A stretch of 64,000 nucleotides of DNA. It comes from Dillenia suffruticosa (Eukaryota; Streptophyta; Magnoliopsida; Dilleniales; Dilleniaceae). Below, one piece after another: positions 11,411 through 24,580 of the stretch. The DNA is taken from NCBI GenBank assembly GCA_033439265.1, contig JAVTVX010000027.1:8695001-8759000 (forward strand), read 5' to 3'. Position 1 is the first letter of the stretch. Each line of letters begins with the position of its first letter. The notes under the pieces were generated by a model, which was not told the origin of the DNA, searched no databases, and saw only the letters and a program-made list of their open reading frames with translations. The position numbers and the translations under genes were made by a program.

Positions 11411-14400
11411 TTATTTTGTTGTTTTTAGAACACGTTAGATTCTATTTTTTAATTAGTTATATGGACTTAATTTATTTCTTTCTCTTAAGTTTTATTGGTA
11501 AGGTGGTCTTTGAAAACAACTCTAAGGGGAAGATTATTAGCATTGGGAGCATAAGTCTGTCATCCACCCAAATTAAGGATGTGTTATTAGTTAAAGGATT
11601 GAAATATAATCTATTTAGCATCAGTCAATTATGTGACAAGGTTTACATTGTTGTCTTTGATTATGGTTACTATGAAATTATAGATAAACTAAGAAAAGAA
11701 GAAAAATTTAAAGATAATAGACAAGAAATTATATATGTTATTAACTTAAATAATATAAGAGGAGTAGAAGAAGTATGTCTAATAGCAATAGAGAATGATA
11801 ATGTTTGATTATAGTATAAGAGATTAGGACAAACAAACATGGATCTAATATCCAAATTAGTTACAAAAGATATAGTGAATGGTTTACCAAAACTAAAGTA
11901 TGAGAAACATAAACTTTGTGATACTTGTATGAAAGGAAAACATATCAAGTCTTCATTCAAATTTAAGAACATAGTCTCTATAACTTGGCCACAAGAATTA
12001 CTACATATAAACTTATTTGGACCAACTAAAGTTTTGTAGGAAAGCACTGCAGCTTTGTAGTTATAGATGATTGCTCTAGATACAATTAGGTACTTTTCTT
12101 AATTAGAAAAGAAGAAGCTAGTAATGCATTCATTAAGATGTGTAAAAAAATCCAAAATGAGAAAGGTTGAACAATTAAAAACACTAGAAGTGACCATAGA
12201 AAAGAATTCAAAAATAGGCAAATGCAAGATTATTGTAATGAAAATAGAATTGATAACAATTTTTCTGTAACTAGAACTCCACAGCAAAAAGGAGTTCTGG
12301 AAAGAAAGAATAGAATTCTAGAGAAAATAGTTATAACTATGTTATGTAAAAATAATTTAGTCAGACATTTCTATGCATAAGCTGTGAATATGGCTTGCTA
12401 CATCCTTAATAGAGCGTTAATTAAACCAATCCTAAAAAAAATACCCTATGAACTCTATAAGGGTAAGAAGCCTAACATAACATATTTTCATATGTTTGGA
12501 TATAAATGATATGTTCTAAACAATAGAAATGATAACTTAGAAAAATTTGATATCAAAAGTGATGAGATTTTCTTAGGATTCTCAACCAATAGTAAAATTT
12601 ATAGAGTTTATAACAAGAGAATAATAACAATAAAAGAGTCAATTTATGTATAATTTGATGAGAGTGATCTCTTAAGTAAAAAGAGTTTTGATAATGATGA
12701 AATAAAAATAGAACCTATAATAAAACAAAAAGAAATAGAAAGTGAAAACATTAAAGAAGTGACTAAAAAGGAAGAAAAGATTCTCATAAATGAAGAGAGA
12801 AATCAAATTTCCTACAGTGAGAAAGAATGTGAATCTAAAGAATGTAACTGGAAATATATAATCAGAAATAAAGACTAGATCAGCAGTGCAAAATCAATTT
12901 GAATTCATAACCTTCATTTCCAAATAGAACCTAAGAACATAAATGAGGTATTAGATAATGAAAATTAGATTTTAACTTTAGAGGAAGAGATAAATCAGTT
13001 TGAAAGAAATGAAGTATAGGACTTAGTTTCTAATCCCAAGTATCAATCCGTGACATGAACTAAATGGGTGTTTAGGAACAAATTAGATAAAAATGACACA
13101 ATTACTAGGAATAAAATAAGATTAGTGGTTCAAAAATATAGTCAAGAAGAAGAGATAGATTACAATGAGCCTCCGTAACTAGACTAGAAACCGTTAGACT
13201 GCTACTTGCTATTGTTTGTTTCGTAAACTTCAAATTATACCAAATGGACATTAAAAGTAAATTCTCGAATGGTGTAATTAATGAAACAGTATCTATAGAA
13301 CAACCTTCTAGATTTGAATATCCAAAATATCCAGACCATATATTCAAACTTTTCAAAGTTTTGCATGGTCTTAAACAAGTTCAGGCTTTACAACTTCTTA
13401 ATTGAAAATGAATTTGAAAAATGCAAATTTGACATAACCTTGTTTACTAAAAGGAAAGGGAAAGAAATCTATCGTTCAGATTTATATGGATGACATAATA
13501 TTTGGGGCAAAAAATGAAAACCTTTGTCAAGAGTTTGCTTAGACTATATATGTTGAGTTTGAAATGAGTATGATTGAAGAATTGAATTATTTCCTATGAC
13601 TATAGATCAAGCAAATTGAAAAAAGAATATTTATTAATCAACCAAAGTTTGCTAAAGAACTAACTAAGAGATTTGGACTAGGAGTTGTAAAATGATATGC
13701 TATACCAATGAGCACCTCAGTCCAGCTAGATAAAGATAAAGAAGGAAAGTCAGTATGCTCAAAGTTTTATAAGAGTATGATAGGTTCCTTGCTCTACTTA
13801 CTGCCTCTAGGCCAGACATTCTATATTGTATGCTTGTGTGTTAGATTTCAAACTAGTCGAAAAGAGTCACACTTGATGGCAGTAAAGAGAATTTTTAGAT
13901 ATTTAAAGGACATATGTAACTTAAGATTATAGTGTGATAGGAACTCTTCATTTGAGTTGTATGAATTTTCAGATGTTGATTTTGTAGGGCGTAAGTTAGA
14001 TGGAAAGAACATAAGAAGCTTGCGATTTCTTTACGAGTATACTAGTTTCATAGTTATCTAGGAAATAAAATAGTATTGTCACTTCTACCACAGAAGCAAA
14101 GTATATACTACTAGATAATATTGTGTTCAAATCTTTTGGATCAAGTTTCAATTCTAGGATTATAACTTAAATTTGGAATGTATTCCTATAAAAATAGATA
14201 ACACAATTACTATAAATTTAACAAAGAACCCGGTACATCACTATAGGACTAAGCACATTGAGATTAGAAATCATTTCATTAGGGATCATGTGCTTAAAAA
14301 TGATCTTATCCTTGGGTACATAGAGACAAAATAGCATATTGCATATATATTCACATAACCATTGGATAGGGAGAAATTTTGTAATTTGAGAAAGGAATTG

Positions 14401-14440
14401 TGCATGATGGAATGAATTTCAATACTTAAATTGCCTAAAA
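11410..14440 (+). pseudogene. Copia element A: integrase, RT and RNase H relic (SIRE type)
   Basis: Translation through stops shows a copia polyprotein in normal order. First is the block before integrase (NNSKGKIISIG at 11515 and LFSISQLCDK near 11610, then CDTCMKGKHIKSSFK near 11915). Then comes the integrase core (GVLERKNR-like near 12290). Reverse transcriptase follows (TKWVFRNKLDKND near 13055, QMDIKSKFSNGV near 13235, and the catalytic box YMDDIIFG at 13477-13505). RNase H comes last (a KSMIGSLLYL block near 13770, a RTKHIEIRNHFIRDH block near 14250). The catalytic DD is intact but many stops and frame changes interrupt the frame, and gag is missing or unrecognisable. The wording is close to the SIRE branch of Ty1/copia. 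Elements B and C are relatives. Confidence 0.8.
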
Positions 14441-15755
14441 TTAATCAAAATATATGTTGAGAATGTATGTGTGTGTGTGAAATAAATGAAATTATAAATG
14501 AATTTCTAAAATCTAACAAAATTGATATTTTTCTTGAGTATTCACTTCATCATAAGCTACTCTTTACACTCACAATTTTATCCTCTCTAATTCAAGTTTG
14601 ATATTTTTCTTTTATTTACTCATTTTAGTCTTATTGATGTAATAGGTTAAACATTATGTTTATTTGATACAATTGAGTATGGTTTTAAATTAATGAATGC
14701 TTATGTGTCTCTTGTATTGGTGTATGCATTGATGAAATTTCATGTGCATAAGCAAAACAAAATGGGGAGAAGGATAATAGTAGAGAAAAATATCTATGAT
14801 TATATCATGAGTGTCTACTTGTATGGCATAAAATGTACTACATTGAAACTCTGTCTTTAGCACATCTAATGACTATATCATAAGCAAAACATGAGTGTCT
14901 GCTTAGTTTTGAATGATTAATTGAATGTCATATTTGCATTAAAACTATATGTGCATATTAAAGTCTAGAAGTTAAAAAAAAGAAGTAGAAGTTTGGTTGA
15001 ACATACTTTTCGAGTATGATTTGTGGATGTAGTTAAATGTGAAGAGAAGTATAGATAAATATGCTTGAATGGATTGGTATCAAGAATGGATGAATATAGA
15101 TTATGGAGAGTTATATATATATATATATATATGATTATATCATATATGATCAATTAAGAGTATTTAATGGTTTAGCCCTACCCTTCTTTTGTTGATGATA
15201 AAAAGGGGGAGAAAAGTAAGCCATATAGCAATGGCTTGCATAGAAAAATATGTAAATAGCAATAGCTTGTTGAGAAAAATAAGCATATAGCAATGGTTTG
15301 TTGAGAAATGTACAGAAAAATAAACATATAAAATAGCTTGCTGAGAAAACTAATACATATAACAAAACTATTTTGCTAAAAAAAAAAAAAAACCCTAAGG
15401 CAAAGACATGGACATACCGATAGCAATGACATGTTCTAAGTATAGATTAAGGGAGAGAATTCCAAATATCTTAGATGATGACAGTATAGGTTGATAGGAG
15501 GAGAAATATACATGCTTATAGTTGAATTATTGGTTGGTTAACCGCACTTTGTTGACAACAAAAAGAGAGAGAGTGAGGGGTAAGTAGCACTGGGTGTATA
15601 AAGTCTAAATATGAATGAATAAAGTATAAATGTAGTTTGAGGAATTTTTTGACAGTTTAGACGTTGTGGGCACTTGTTATGGGAGAGCTTAGTTCCAAAA
15701 TTTTCAATTTTTGTTCAATCTTTCAAAAGTTTTATCATTATTAAAAAGAGAAAAA
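14440..15755 (+). other. 3' non-coding part of element A
   Basis: No protein is visible. A run of TA dinucleotides lies at about 15112-15133. Between 15190 and 15570 the words AAAAAGGGGGAGAAAAG and ACAAAAAGAGAGAGAG resemble the purine-rich primer tract next to a copia 3' LTR, each preceded by TTGTTGATGAT-like sequence. A short motif that includes AGCAATGGCTTG and AGAAAAATA repeats about four times between 15220 and 15360. Confidence 0.45.
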
Positions 15756-16709
15756 TTATTGAGTAAAATAGGTTTTAATGATGATCAAATGTAAATTAGA
15801 GCGATTAGGGTTAACTAAATAAGACTTTAGAAGCTTAGAAAATTTGGTAGAACCAAATTCAACATAAAGAAATCGAACTGCATAAAAGAGAAGTTGACCT
15901 ACACTTTTGAATTGCCTTAGACCTAGTTAAGGATATCGACATACCTTTAGAACAAGTCAATTTATTAGATCATTAAGTCAACCCAACTTTGAGATGTAGT
16001 TGACTTAAGATTAAAAATTTTGAAAACAAAGTATAAAACATCATAAGTCGACCTGGAAAGATAGACAAGTCGAACTGATGAAATCAAGTCACAAAAGTTA
16101 GTTTCTAAAAATAGACAAATCAACATGTATGAGAGACCAAGTCAACCTGAGGTATATCAACCTCAGAAGATCAACTCTGCACAATGATAAGTCAACCTTA
16201 AAGAAGCATAAGTCTACTTAGTAAGAAAGGTAAGTCAATCTAGGAACATAATGAGTCGATCTGCTTAAGTCTGTTATCAAAAACCTTGTCTGAAAGAAAC
16301 AAAATACCACTACTTTGTCTGCATTTATCCTATTCATGGATAAAGTCAACATAGGAAGAGAATAATTCAACTTAGTAAGAAAGTTTAGTCGATCTAGGAG
16401 AATAATGAGTTGACTTGGGCAAGTCTGCTCTCAGAAATGAAACTCTATAAAATGTTAAGTTGACTTGAGAGATAAGATAAGTCAACCTAACCATTCATGC
16501 CTTATAAATTTTAACTCTGAAACACATTAAGTCGACTTTAGAGAAGCATAAGCCGACCTAGTAAGATTTGTAAGTTGACTTAGAAGAATAATAAGTCAAC
16601 TTGACGACCTGTGAAACCTAATCTGGAACAAGCAAAGTACTAGTACTTTGCTTGTATTATCATAAAGTCGACCTAAAGAGAGAACAAATTGACACAATAA
16701 CTAAAAGAA

Positions 16710-18338
16710 CAATCTAGAGGGGTGAGTAGGTTATTTGATACTTTTTTTAGAGTTTAAGACTTAAAGAGCAGAGAAGAGAATAAAGAGAGTAGAATCGACA
16801 CAACTCTTTTATAGTGGTTCCATCCTCCTTGATATACGTCCACTCCCAAGTTATACTTAGATTTGTAATCCACTATTTTTTCTCAAAAGTAGTATAGCAA
16901 CTAGTTTGAATATGTGTTAGTTAAACCTCACCGAGTGTTTAACTCAAACACTCACTACTAGGTTAACATAGATACTAGTAAACTTAACTTGTGTTCTTTG
17001 ACACAACTAAACTTTTGACTCAGAAAACCCTTTCTTCTGGTCAAATCCTTGAACCATAATGTTCAGATGTAATCTTTGTGGCCCAACACAATACAACTCA
17101 AGAAATAAAAGATAAAGTGAAGATCTTTGTACTATTAAGAGCAATAAATATGCCAAAAGGTAGTTTGATCTTCAATTGATGTTGTTTTTATAGCATTTCT
17201 TGATGATCTAGCCATTGTATAACATTTAATACTAAATTGTAGCCATCAAGGGCGGTTGAAACTTCATTTATGAGTTGAATAGTTTTTCTAAACAACTAAT
17301 CGTTACTCACATTGAGTCGACTAGCACTTCTTCACAAGTTGACTGATGTTTGAATTTCTTCAGCTTCTAGCTAAGATAGATTTGATTGTCTCTTTGTAGT
17401 GAGTTATCTGCCTCTCTATTCTACTTAGAAATCTAAGCTCAAACTCTAAATTATGTCGACAAAACTATTTTATTGTGTCAAATAACTACTTCTTTACTTA
17501 AACTTTGCTCGTCAGTGTTCAATATAAGTCGACTTGCTCTCTTCATGAGTGGACTACTATTTAGTCCTGCTTAATCTTCTAGCCTTTGGAGACTTGGTTA
17601 CATTGATATGACTATTTTCTTATATCGATATAAGTTTCTGATATTTAATCGTTTTTTCTCCAAGATTAGCGTGAGTTGACTTGGACTTCACGACTGCCTC
17701 CTATCCCTACTTATGTGTATATGCATTATGCATTGTGCAAGACAGCTAACAAAAGGTCTAGTGTTAGCTTAGTACATTTTGGCTCAGACTATATTGCATT
17801 TGGATCAAAATATTTGGTATTTTGGCTTAATGCTTGTATGGTTTGCTTATACTCATCTAGTGGTGTGTTTAGTATCACATACATGGCCTATACAAGTTGA
17901 CTTGGGGCGTAGTATGAGTCAGCTTCCTCAAGTATCTTGTGAGCCATTCTATATGTAGGATATCTTATGTCGAGATAACTATTTGCTTGTTTCAACATAA
18001 CTTCATTCTTACATAGATTTTTATAAGTCCTAGATGGGCAAGTCAATTTGGTGTATGCAGCAAGTCAACTTGTGTTTAGGTTGTGTGGACATAAACTTTC
18101 ATTTATGTTAACGTAACTCTTGTGTGTCATGCTCTATGTCATATCCAATGCTATGATATGTGTCATGGCTTGTGTCGTAGCTCATGTCGTGTCATGGTAT
18201 GGCTCATGTCGTGAATTGTGCCATGGCATGTATCTTGTCTTGTGCTAAGTGCATTTCTCTAACTTCTTAATCTAACACATTATTCTCATCATGTGCTTAC
18301 TATTGCCCATCATTTGTTTATCATCAAAACTCCTTTTG
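16710..18338 (-). repeat. Solo-like copia LTR in minus orientation inside element A's LTR
   Basis: Read on the minus strand, the stretch begins TGTTGACAAAAGGAGTTTTG with GATGATAAACAAATG after it, which is a copia LTR start. It contains GTCGAC motifs in the complementary orientation and a GGAGTGGACGT...GATGGAACCACTATAAAA block near 16810-16860. It ends in CTACTCACCCCTCTAGATTG near 16712. No internal coding region is attached, so it is a solo LTR or a truncated element. I did not find a convincing target duplication, and the left border is uncertain. Confidence 0.5.
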
Positions 18339-19311
18339 TCAACAGTAATATTTATCCTAAGAACATGATAAGTCGACTAGACAAAATGTGCTAAGAACTC
18401 AAAGTTTGAAACACAATTAAGTCGACTTAAGAAGAGGACAAGTCGACTCAGGAACATTTCTAAACCAACCTAGCATAGACACAAGTCGACCCAATGAGAT
18501 TTTTCAACTAAGTTATGTCGACTTAATGTAAATCCTAAGATGATCCATCAAATAGCATGTCAACCTAGGCTTAACATAAGTTGACTTAGACGAATCATAT
18601 TAATGTTCAAGCCGACCCAAACAAGAAGATAAGCTGATATACAAGAAAGAATGAAGTGAACAAGTCGACTTAACATTAGTACCAAGTCAACCTACACCGG
18701 CTAAAATCCAAAAATCAGTCAACTAAGCATAGAAGAAGTCGACCCATTGTGTGTATTGACTAGTTGTGTAGAAAAATTGTTTAATCATTTAATGTAAGCT
18801 TAACCACCTTTAATGGCTACTAAAAAAGCATTCAAAGTTATTAAATGAATTTCAAAGTCTCTATTGCTTTCCATAGCTATAAAAACATCACAAATATTGA
18901 AGGAAGTGATACTTTTGGAAGATCTATTGAAAAAGCTTGCACATAACTATAAAAATTCTTCCTCTGTGCTTCATTTATTTTGTTGTATGTTTGGTTTTGA
19001 GTTTTAATGTTAAAGTTGGAGTTAAAGTCTCATCTCTTGTAATCTAGTTTCATTTGAAAATTCTTGTAAGAGACTAAGAGAGAGTTATTTCATCTGGGCT
19101 TAAAGTATTATATTGAAACATTAGAAATTTGGAGTTTGTTTGTTCCTAAGAAAGGCAAATGATGAATGTTTGTGAAAAATATTTGTAAGGTTTTACTAAC
19201 ATTTAGAAAACTAGTTGTTTTCACTCTTTAGTAAAATAATGGATAAAAAATTCCAGATGAAGTATGAGGGTAGATTTACACTTGGAAGGTGAAACCACGA
19301 TAAATTCTGTG

Positions 19312-20120
19312 TAGGGGGAGTGCTATTTAGGTAAAAGTTAAAATACCATTTTCACCAAACCGTTTATTTATATTTTGGATGATTTATTAAGTATTCAATT
19401 TGGTTTTGGGTAAAACCAAATTTTAATTAGTTTATTTGGGTAATTATCGGTTCTAATAATTTTTATTTCGATTAAAATGAATTAATTAAAAGTATTATAT
19501 ATATTTTAAATAATTTTTATTTATATAAATATTATTATAATATTATAATTAAAAATTAAAAGAGAAAAAAACCTAAAATTAAAATTAATATAGTGAAAAG
19601 TGTACAATTAATGAAATACTTTCATTTTTCATCTTTCTAGTTTCAAATTTTCAATATTCAGTCTATTTTACCACTCTTCTACTCCCAAACATGAGATTCT
19701 TACTCACGCTTCTCCCTTTCCTTCTCCCTTTCACTCTTTTCAACTCCCAAAATTTAGTTTATTGAAATTTTGAAATTTAAAATTTTCAAAAATAATATTT
19801 GGTGAATAAAATTATGAGTGAATTTTGAATTTTAAAATTACAATTTATAGTTACAGATTGATATAAATGATATATATTATATTTATATAGAGATGAATAG
19901 AAAGTAACATTACTTAAAATTTTTTTATAATAAAAGATTTTAATAATTTGGTTAATTTGAATAATCAAATCGAATTAACTGTTTAATTCGATCAAACGAA
20001 TTGTCAGTTTTTAGTCTATTTGATTAAATTATGATCATGAAAAAATTGCATAATCGAACTAGATTGATTATTCTAATTTTAATTATTTCAGTTATATTTT
20101 AACCGAATGCTCACCCCCTA
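19312..20120. mobile_element. hAT-like MITE, 809 bp
   Basis: The left end reads TAGGGGGAGTGCTATTTAGG. The right end, on the other strand, reads TAGGGGGTGAGCATTCGGTT, so the ends are imperfect inverted repeats of the TAGGGGTGAGCATTCGG type common in plant hAT-like MITEs. The flanks are ATTCTGTG (19304-19311) and ATTTTGTG (20121-20128), an 8-bp target duplication with one mismatch, as expected for hAT transposition. The interior is AT-rich and has no transposase. It interrupts the 3' LTR of element A and is therefore younger than that element. Confidence 0.8.
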
Positions 20121-20229
20121 ATTTTGTGTATCTTGTTTTTCTTTGACTGTCTCTTCTAATTTTCCTGATCTATTCATAAACCTAAGAAAATCACAAAAAA
20201 GTGTCAAAACACCTATTCACACCCTCTAA

Positions 20230-21285
20230 GTATTATAAATTAGTTCTTTAATATACCATTAAAAGGCTTTCTTTATCTATTCATTCAATTCATTCTCAAA
20301 TATTCCTATAAAAAAATTAAGAATAATAGTCCCAATTCGCAATCATATTTCAATAAATTATCGAGAATTCGTCATTGAAAAACTTCAAACCAAATATCAA
20401 ATTAGATTGAATTAAATCGTTTTTTCCTAAAACAAATGTCAAAAGCTAAATCAAACTTGGAGGAGGAGATGTAAAGAAAGTATATATCGAATAAACACCA
20501 TCAACAAATTTTGAACCCAATACCTTAATTACATGGTCTAAGTTCTCCTAAGAAAGCTCTTAGAGGAGTTGCTTACAAGGAAACAAGATCTTCGTTGTTT
20601 GTCTTGTCAATAAGCACCAACTTTACAAGAAAAGCGAGAGTTTCTCTACATTTAAGATCACAACCCTTTGAGCCAATAAATCCTTTGTCAAAACCTTTAA
20701 TACCAACTGATCTGGACTTTTCTTCCTCCAAATTACATGTTTTGCTCTTTTAGCAACTCACCGACTACTCTTCTCTTTTCTTTCTCTATTTTTTCCCCTC
20801 CCAGCCTCTCTTTTCTCTCTCTACAACTTACACTCGTAGACTCTCTCTTTCTCACTTCTTTTGTTTCTGTCTCCTTTTCTCTTTTTTTTCTCTTCCACTC
20901 TTTCTCATTTTCTATCTTCGCCATGCAAATTGCTAAACATGAAGAGTTGTTGAGGGTATAAGGTAGAACATGAAAAAATTTTTGGACATTAGGGGTAAGA
21001 AGGGAATATAAATGTTAGGGATGGAATAAAAAATTGACATTATGTATTTGCGTTCGAATGTGATTTTTAAAATTCACGGGTACTTGACTATAATTGATGT
21101 TTAGGGAGATATTTTGTAAATAGACCTAGACTTTAGAGGATTTTTTGTGATTTTAGCTTCACATTTATTAATTAGGAACGTGTTAATTAGAAAATTTATG
21201 GTTTTTCTATATTAAACTGAAAATTTTCAATAAAAAATATTAAAATGGTAATTTTTTTCAAATTTGAAAAATTCTCTTTCACAAA
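20230..21285. other. Spacer with CT-rich tract, no gene recognised
   Basis: This lies between the end of element A's LTR and the LINE. A pyrimidine-rich segment at about 20760-20910 makes low-complexity open frames on both strands that I do not believe. No terminal repeats or coding similarity are visible. Confidence 0.4.
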
Positions 21286-24200
21286 ACAACAACAACAAAC
21301 TGGGTATTAATCTAAATATTTGGCGTCGGCCATTTGAGAGACAAATTTGGAGATGAATTAAAAAATAAAATAAAATAAAATACAACTACAAATAAAAATA
21401 AAAATACATAAATAAATAAATAAATAAATAAATCTAAAATATGTTGATTTAATTTGTGCGGATTTTTTTATATTACTCATTCCAATCCAATATCATTTTT
21501 TCGTCTAAACTTTTAATTATAATATCTTTATAATAACTTGTATCCAAGTTTTCAGTAGTTTATCTCTACATTTTACTAGATCTCTTATATTTAAATTATT
21601 GATTCTCCAAACTGGTGTGTATTTGGGTCTTCTTTGCACATACCCAAACCATTTCAGATGACACTTTCGTATTTTATCCATAATTGAACTAATTGTCAAC
21701 GTATTATAAGTCTTTTCATTCTTAATTTTATCTTTTCTAGTTTTGTCACACATCTACCTAAACATTTTTAGTTCTATTACAACAATTTTTTGTTTTTATT
21801 GTTATTTAATAACCAACACTCAAACCATACCATATTGTAGGTCCAACTGTGGTTCTATAGAATTTTTCTTTCAAATGCAATGGTGTCGTGTGATCGTAAA
21901 GTACTCTGTATGCCCTTCTTCATTTCATCCGATACATTTGAATCCTATGATTTACATTTTCATCTATATTGTTATCATTTTGAATGATAGAACATAAATA
22001 TCTAAATAATTCACTTTTAGATACATTTTGTCTATCTAATCTAATCGTTTCTTCATCATTTTGATAACTGTCGCTAAAACTATATTTTATATATTCAGTT
22101 TTCGATCTATTTAATCTAAACTTTCTGAATTTCAGTGTGATCCTCCATAACTCTAATTTAACACTATATACTCCCTAATTTTATCAACTAGTACTATATT
22201 ATTGGTAAAAACGTATACACTATGGAATTTTATTTTGAATATTTTTTGTGATTTCATTTATCATTATTGTAAAAAAATGCGATTTAATGTCGAATCTTGA
22301 TAGAGTCCAATATTAATGGAAAAGTTATTGCTTAAACCCTCGCAAATTCTTACCTTGGTTATAACTCACTCGTATATATCTTTAATGAGAATAATATATT
22401 TTAAGAAAATCCTTTTTTTCATCAGCATCCACCATAATATATCTCTATGAATCTTATCATATATTTTTTTCTAAATCAATGAATACCATATGTAGGTATC
22501 TCTTCCATGCTTTATAAATCTTCAGATTTTTCTGACATAAATTCAAATTGATTTTGATACACATTTATCTCTAAACTCAATCTATGCTCTATTACTCACT
22601 CATATAGTTTCGTGATATGCCTCATAAATTTAAGTTTTCTATAATTGGAGCAATATTATATATCTCTTTTATTCATATATAACGGTACAATTATACTTTT
22701 TCTCTATATTTGGAACATTCACTTAATTTGTCAAATTTTATTGAAAATATCCGTTAATATTATTATACTAAATTCACTCAAATATTTTCACACTTTTATG
22801 AGAATATCATTAGATCTTATAATTTTATTATTTTTCATTTTCTTTAAAGCCTTCTTTATTTCATGAGACGAATTTTACGTTTAAAATCTATATCAATCTC
22901 TTCTACAGATATCTGATATTTTTTATATCTATTGTAATTTTAATATTAAGGAGATTATCAAAATAATCCCTCCAACGTTTTCTTATATTCTCATTCTTTA
23001 CAAATATATTATTTGTTTCCCTTTTAATACACCTAATACCATTTACATCTTTTTCCTTATTTTTCCGTAGCTTGGCAATCCTATAGATCTCTCTTTCTCC
23101 GTTTTTAATCTCAAATCTCTTGTATAGTTCATTATATGCCTTACTCTTTGAATTTTGGATAATTTTTTCACCTCTTTTTTGGTACTTTTGTATTTTTTAT
23201 ATGTGTTATTACTGTTATTATTTTTAAGATTTTTATAACACTTTCGTTGGGTCTATATTGAAGTTTGTGTTTTTTCGTTCTACTATCATAATTTCTTGCC
23301 TATTGGAGCCTAAACCTTCGATACACAAAAAATCTCCATATTTATACTCTTAATATTGGTAGACATCTCTTTCTATATTATTTCTGAATCGTTATTAGTG
23401 GATCAATTTGCTACTTAAATTAATTTATCTTTAAACGTCGTTAGCTTTTCTCCTTTCAGGTTCCACATTTAATTCTTGACTCCACAAATAAACGATACTT
23501 CTTTTGCCTTTTAGACACACGTATATCTAAAACTATGAGTCTATATTAAGTTGCCACACTCTCCCCTAATTTAACCTTACAATCATTATAGGTCATTCTA
23601 TTATCCCTCCTAGTGAAAAAGAAATCTATTTGGCTAGTTTAGACCCATTTCTATACGTAACTAAGTGCGTTTCTTTTTTCTTAAAAATAGTATTTACAAC
23701 TGTTAGATCGAATGTTGTCGTAAATTTTAAAATGGTACCTCTTGTCTCATTTCTACTACCAAATCTAAAGTTTCCATAAACGATTTCGAATCTTTCATTC
23801 CTCTCTCCTACATGTCCATTTAAGTCTCATCCAATAAATAATTTCTTTCTATTAGGTATAACTTGTATAAATTTATCTAAATTCTCCCAAAATTATCTTT
23901 TACTAATTGCATCTATCTATTTGGGGTGCATACATACTAACTATATTAACTATATTTTCTCCATCTACTAATTTAACAAATATAATTATATTTCCTTTCC
24001 TTCTTATCGCTATTACATCAACTAATATATCTTTATGTACAATTATTCATACCTCATTTTTAGTTCTATCTCTACCTGTATACCAAAGTTTATGATCGTA
24101 AGACTCTACTACTCTACTTTCTCCCCGACCCACTTAGTTTCTTGAAAACACATGATATAAATTTTCTGTCTATTCATTATTTCTCTTATCTCTCCGAACT

Positions 24201-24465
24201 TACTAGTTAAAGATCTAATGTTTCAAGTGACTAGGCAAATCATATTTTCATGAAATAACTTAATTACCCACACCCTAGGATCCCCTATTAACTTATCACC
24301 ACATCCGAGATCCGATGTAACGCGTCACTGAGAGAGGAATGCCCCCAAAATTTTTATATATTTCTCTCTCATTTTCTATTTGACAAAAGATTTTATGTTG
24401 ACAGTCAACTTACTGCAACCCTTCTCCCTTACTTGGGTTTGGGACCGACCGTGGCTTATAAAACG
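21285..24465 (-). mobile_element. LINE-type retrotransposon relic, minus strand
   Basis: Minus-strand translation gives the endonuclease start near 24230-24120 (TSKFGEIREIMNR, then IYIMCFQETKWVG, then a degraded YDHKLWYTG block). It then gives an RT region with many stops and the C-terminal block HLKWFGYVQRRP near 21610-21660, typical of plant LINEs. The RT catalytic box near 22190-22210 reads FTNNIVLVD where FADDIVLVDE is usual, so both aspartates are lost. The 3' end near 21285-21340 has the GGCGTCGGCC-like word and an AAC/GTT triplet run that end this LINE family. About 3.2 kb, close to a full element, but long dead. Confidence 0.75.
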
Positions 24466-24482
24466 AATTAAGGGAAAAAATA

Positions 24483-24580
24483 AATTGTTGAGATGAATGA
24501 GTTTTGATGATAATAAATTTAGAAAAATAAATTGTTGAGATGAATGAGTTTTGATGATAATAAATTTAGAAGAAAATGGT
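24483..24580. repeat. 47-bp direct duplication at the left edge of element B
   Basis: The stretch from TAAATTGTTGAGATGAATGAG through GATGATAATAAATTTAGAA occurs twice in a row, at about 24481-24527 and 24528-24574. The second copy continues into the 5' LTR of element B. The first copy is therefore an extra LTR start, probably a local duplication. Confidence 0.7.

Larger units (their letters stand above)
15755..20230 (+). repeat. 3' LTR of element A, interrupted by two insertions
   Basis: The stretch begins near a GTTTTAATGATGATCAAATG word like the start of other SIRE-type LTRs here (GTTTTGATGATAATAAATT). It is filled with degenerate GTCGAC motifs at 15880-16690 and again at 18365-18770. It ends with AACACCTATTCACACCCTCTA near 20210-20230, the usual end of this LTR type. 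Between these parts lie an LTR in opposite orientation (about 16.7-18.34 kb) and a MITE (19312-20120). Removing the MITE rejoins TTCTGTG with TATCTTGTTTTTCTTTGA, which reads as uninterrupted LTR. The start point is approximate. Confidence 0.55.

Noticed and set aside
20733-20961. Overlapping frames on both strands in a CT-rich tract
   Set aside because: Low-complexity artefact of pyrimidine-rich sequence.
21360-21440. AAAAT/AAATA run taken as a LINE poly(A) tail on the plus strand
   Set aside because: The LINE coding blocks are on the minus strand, so an A run on the plus strand is on the wrong strand for its tail.
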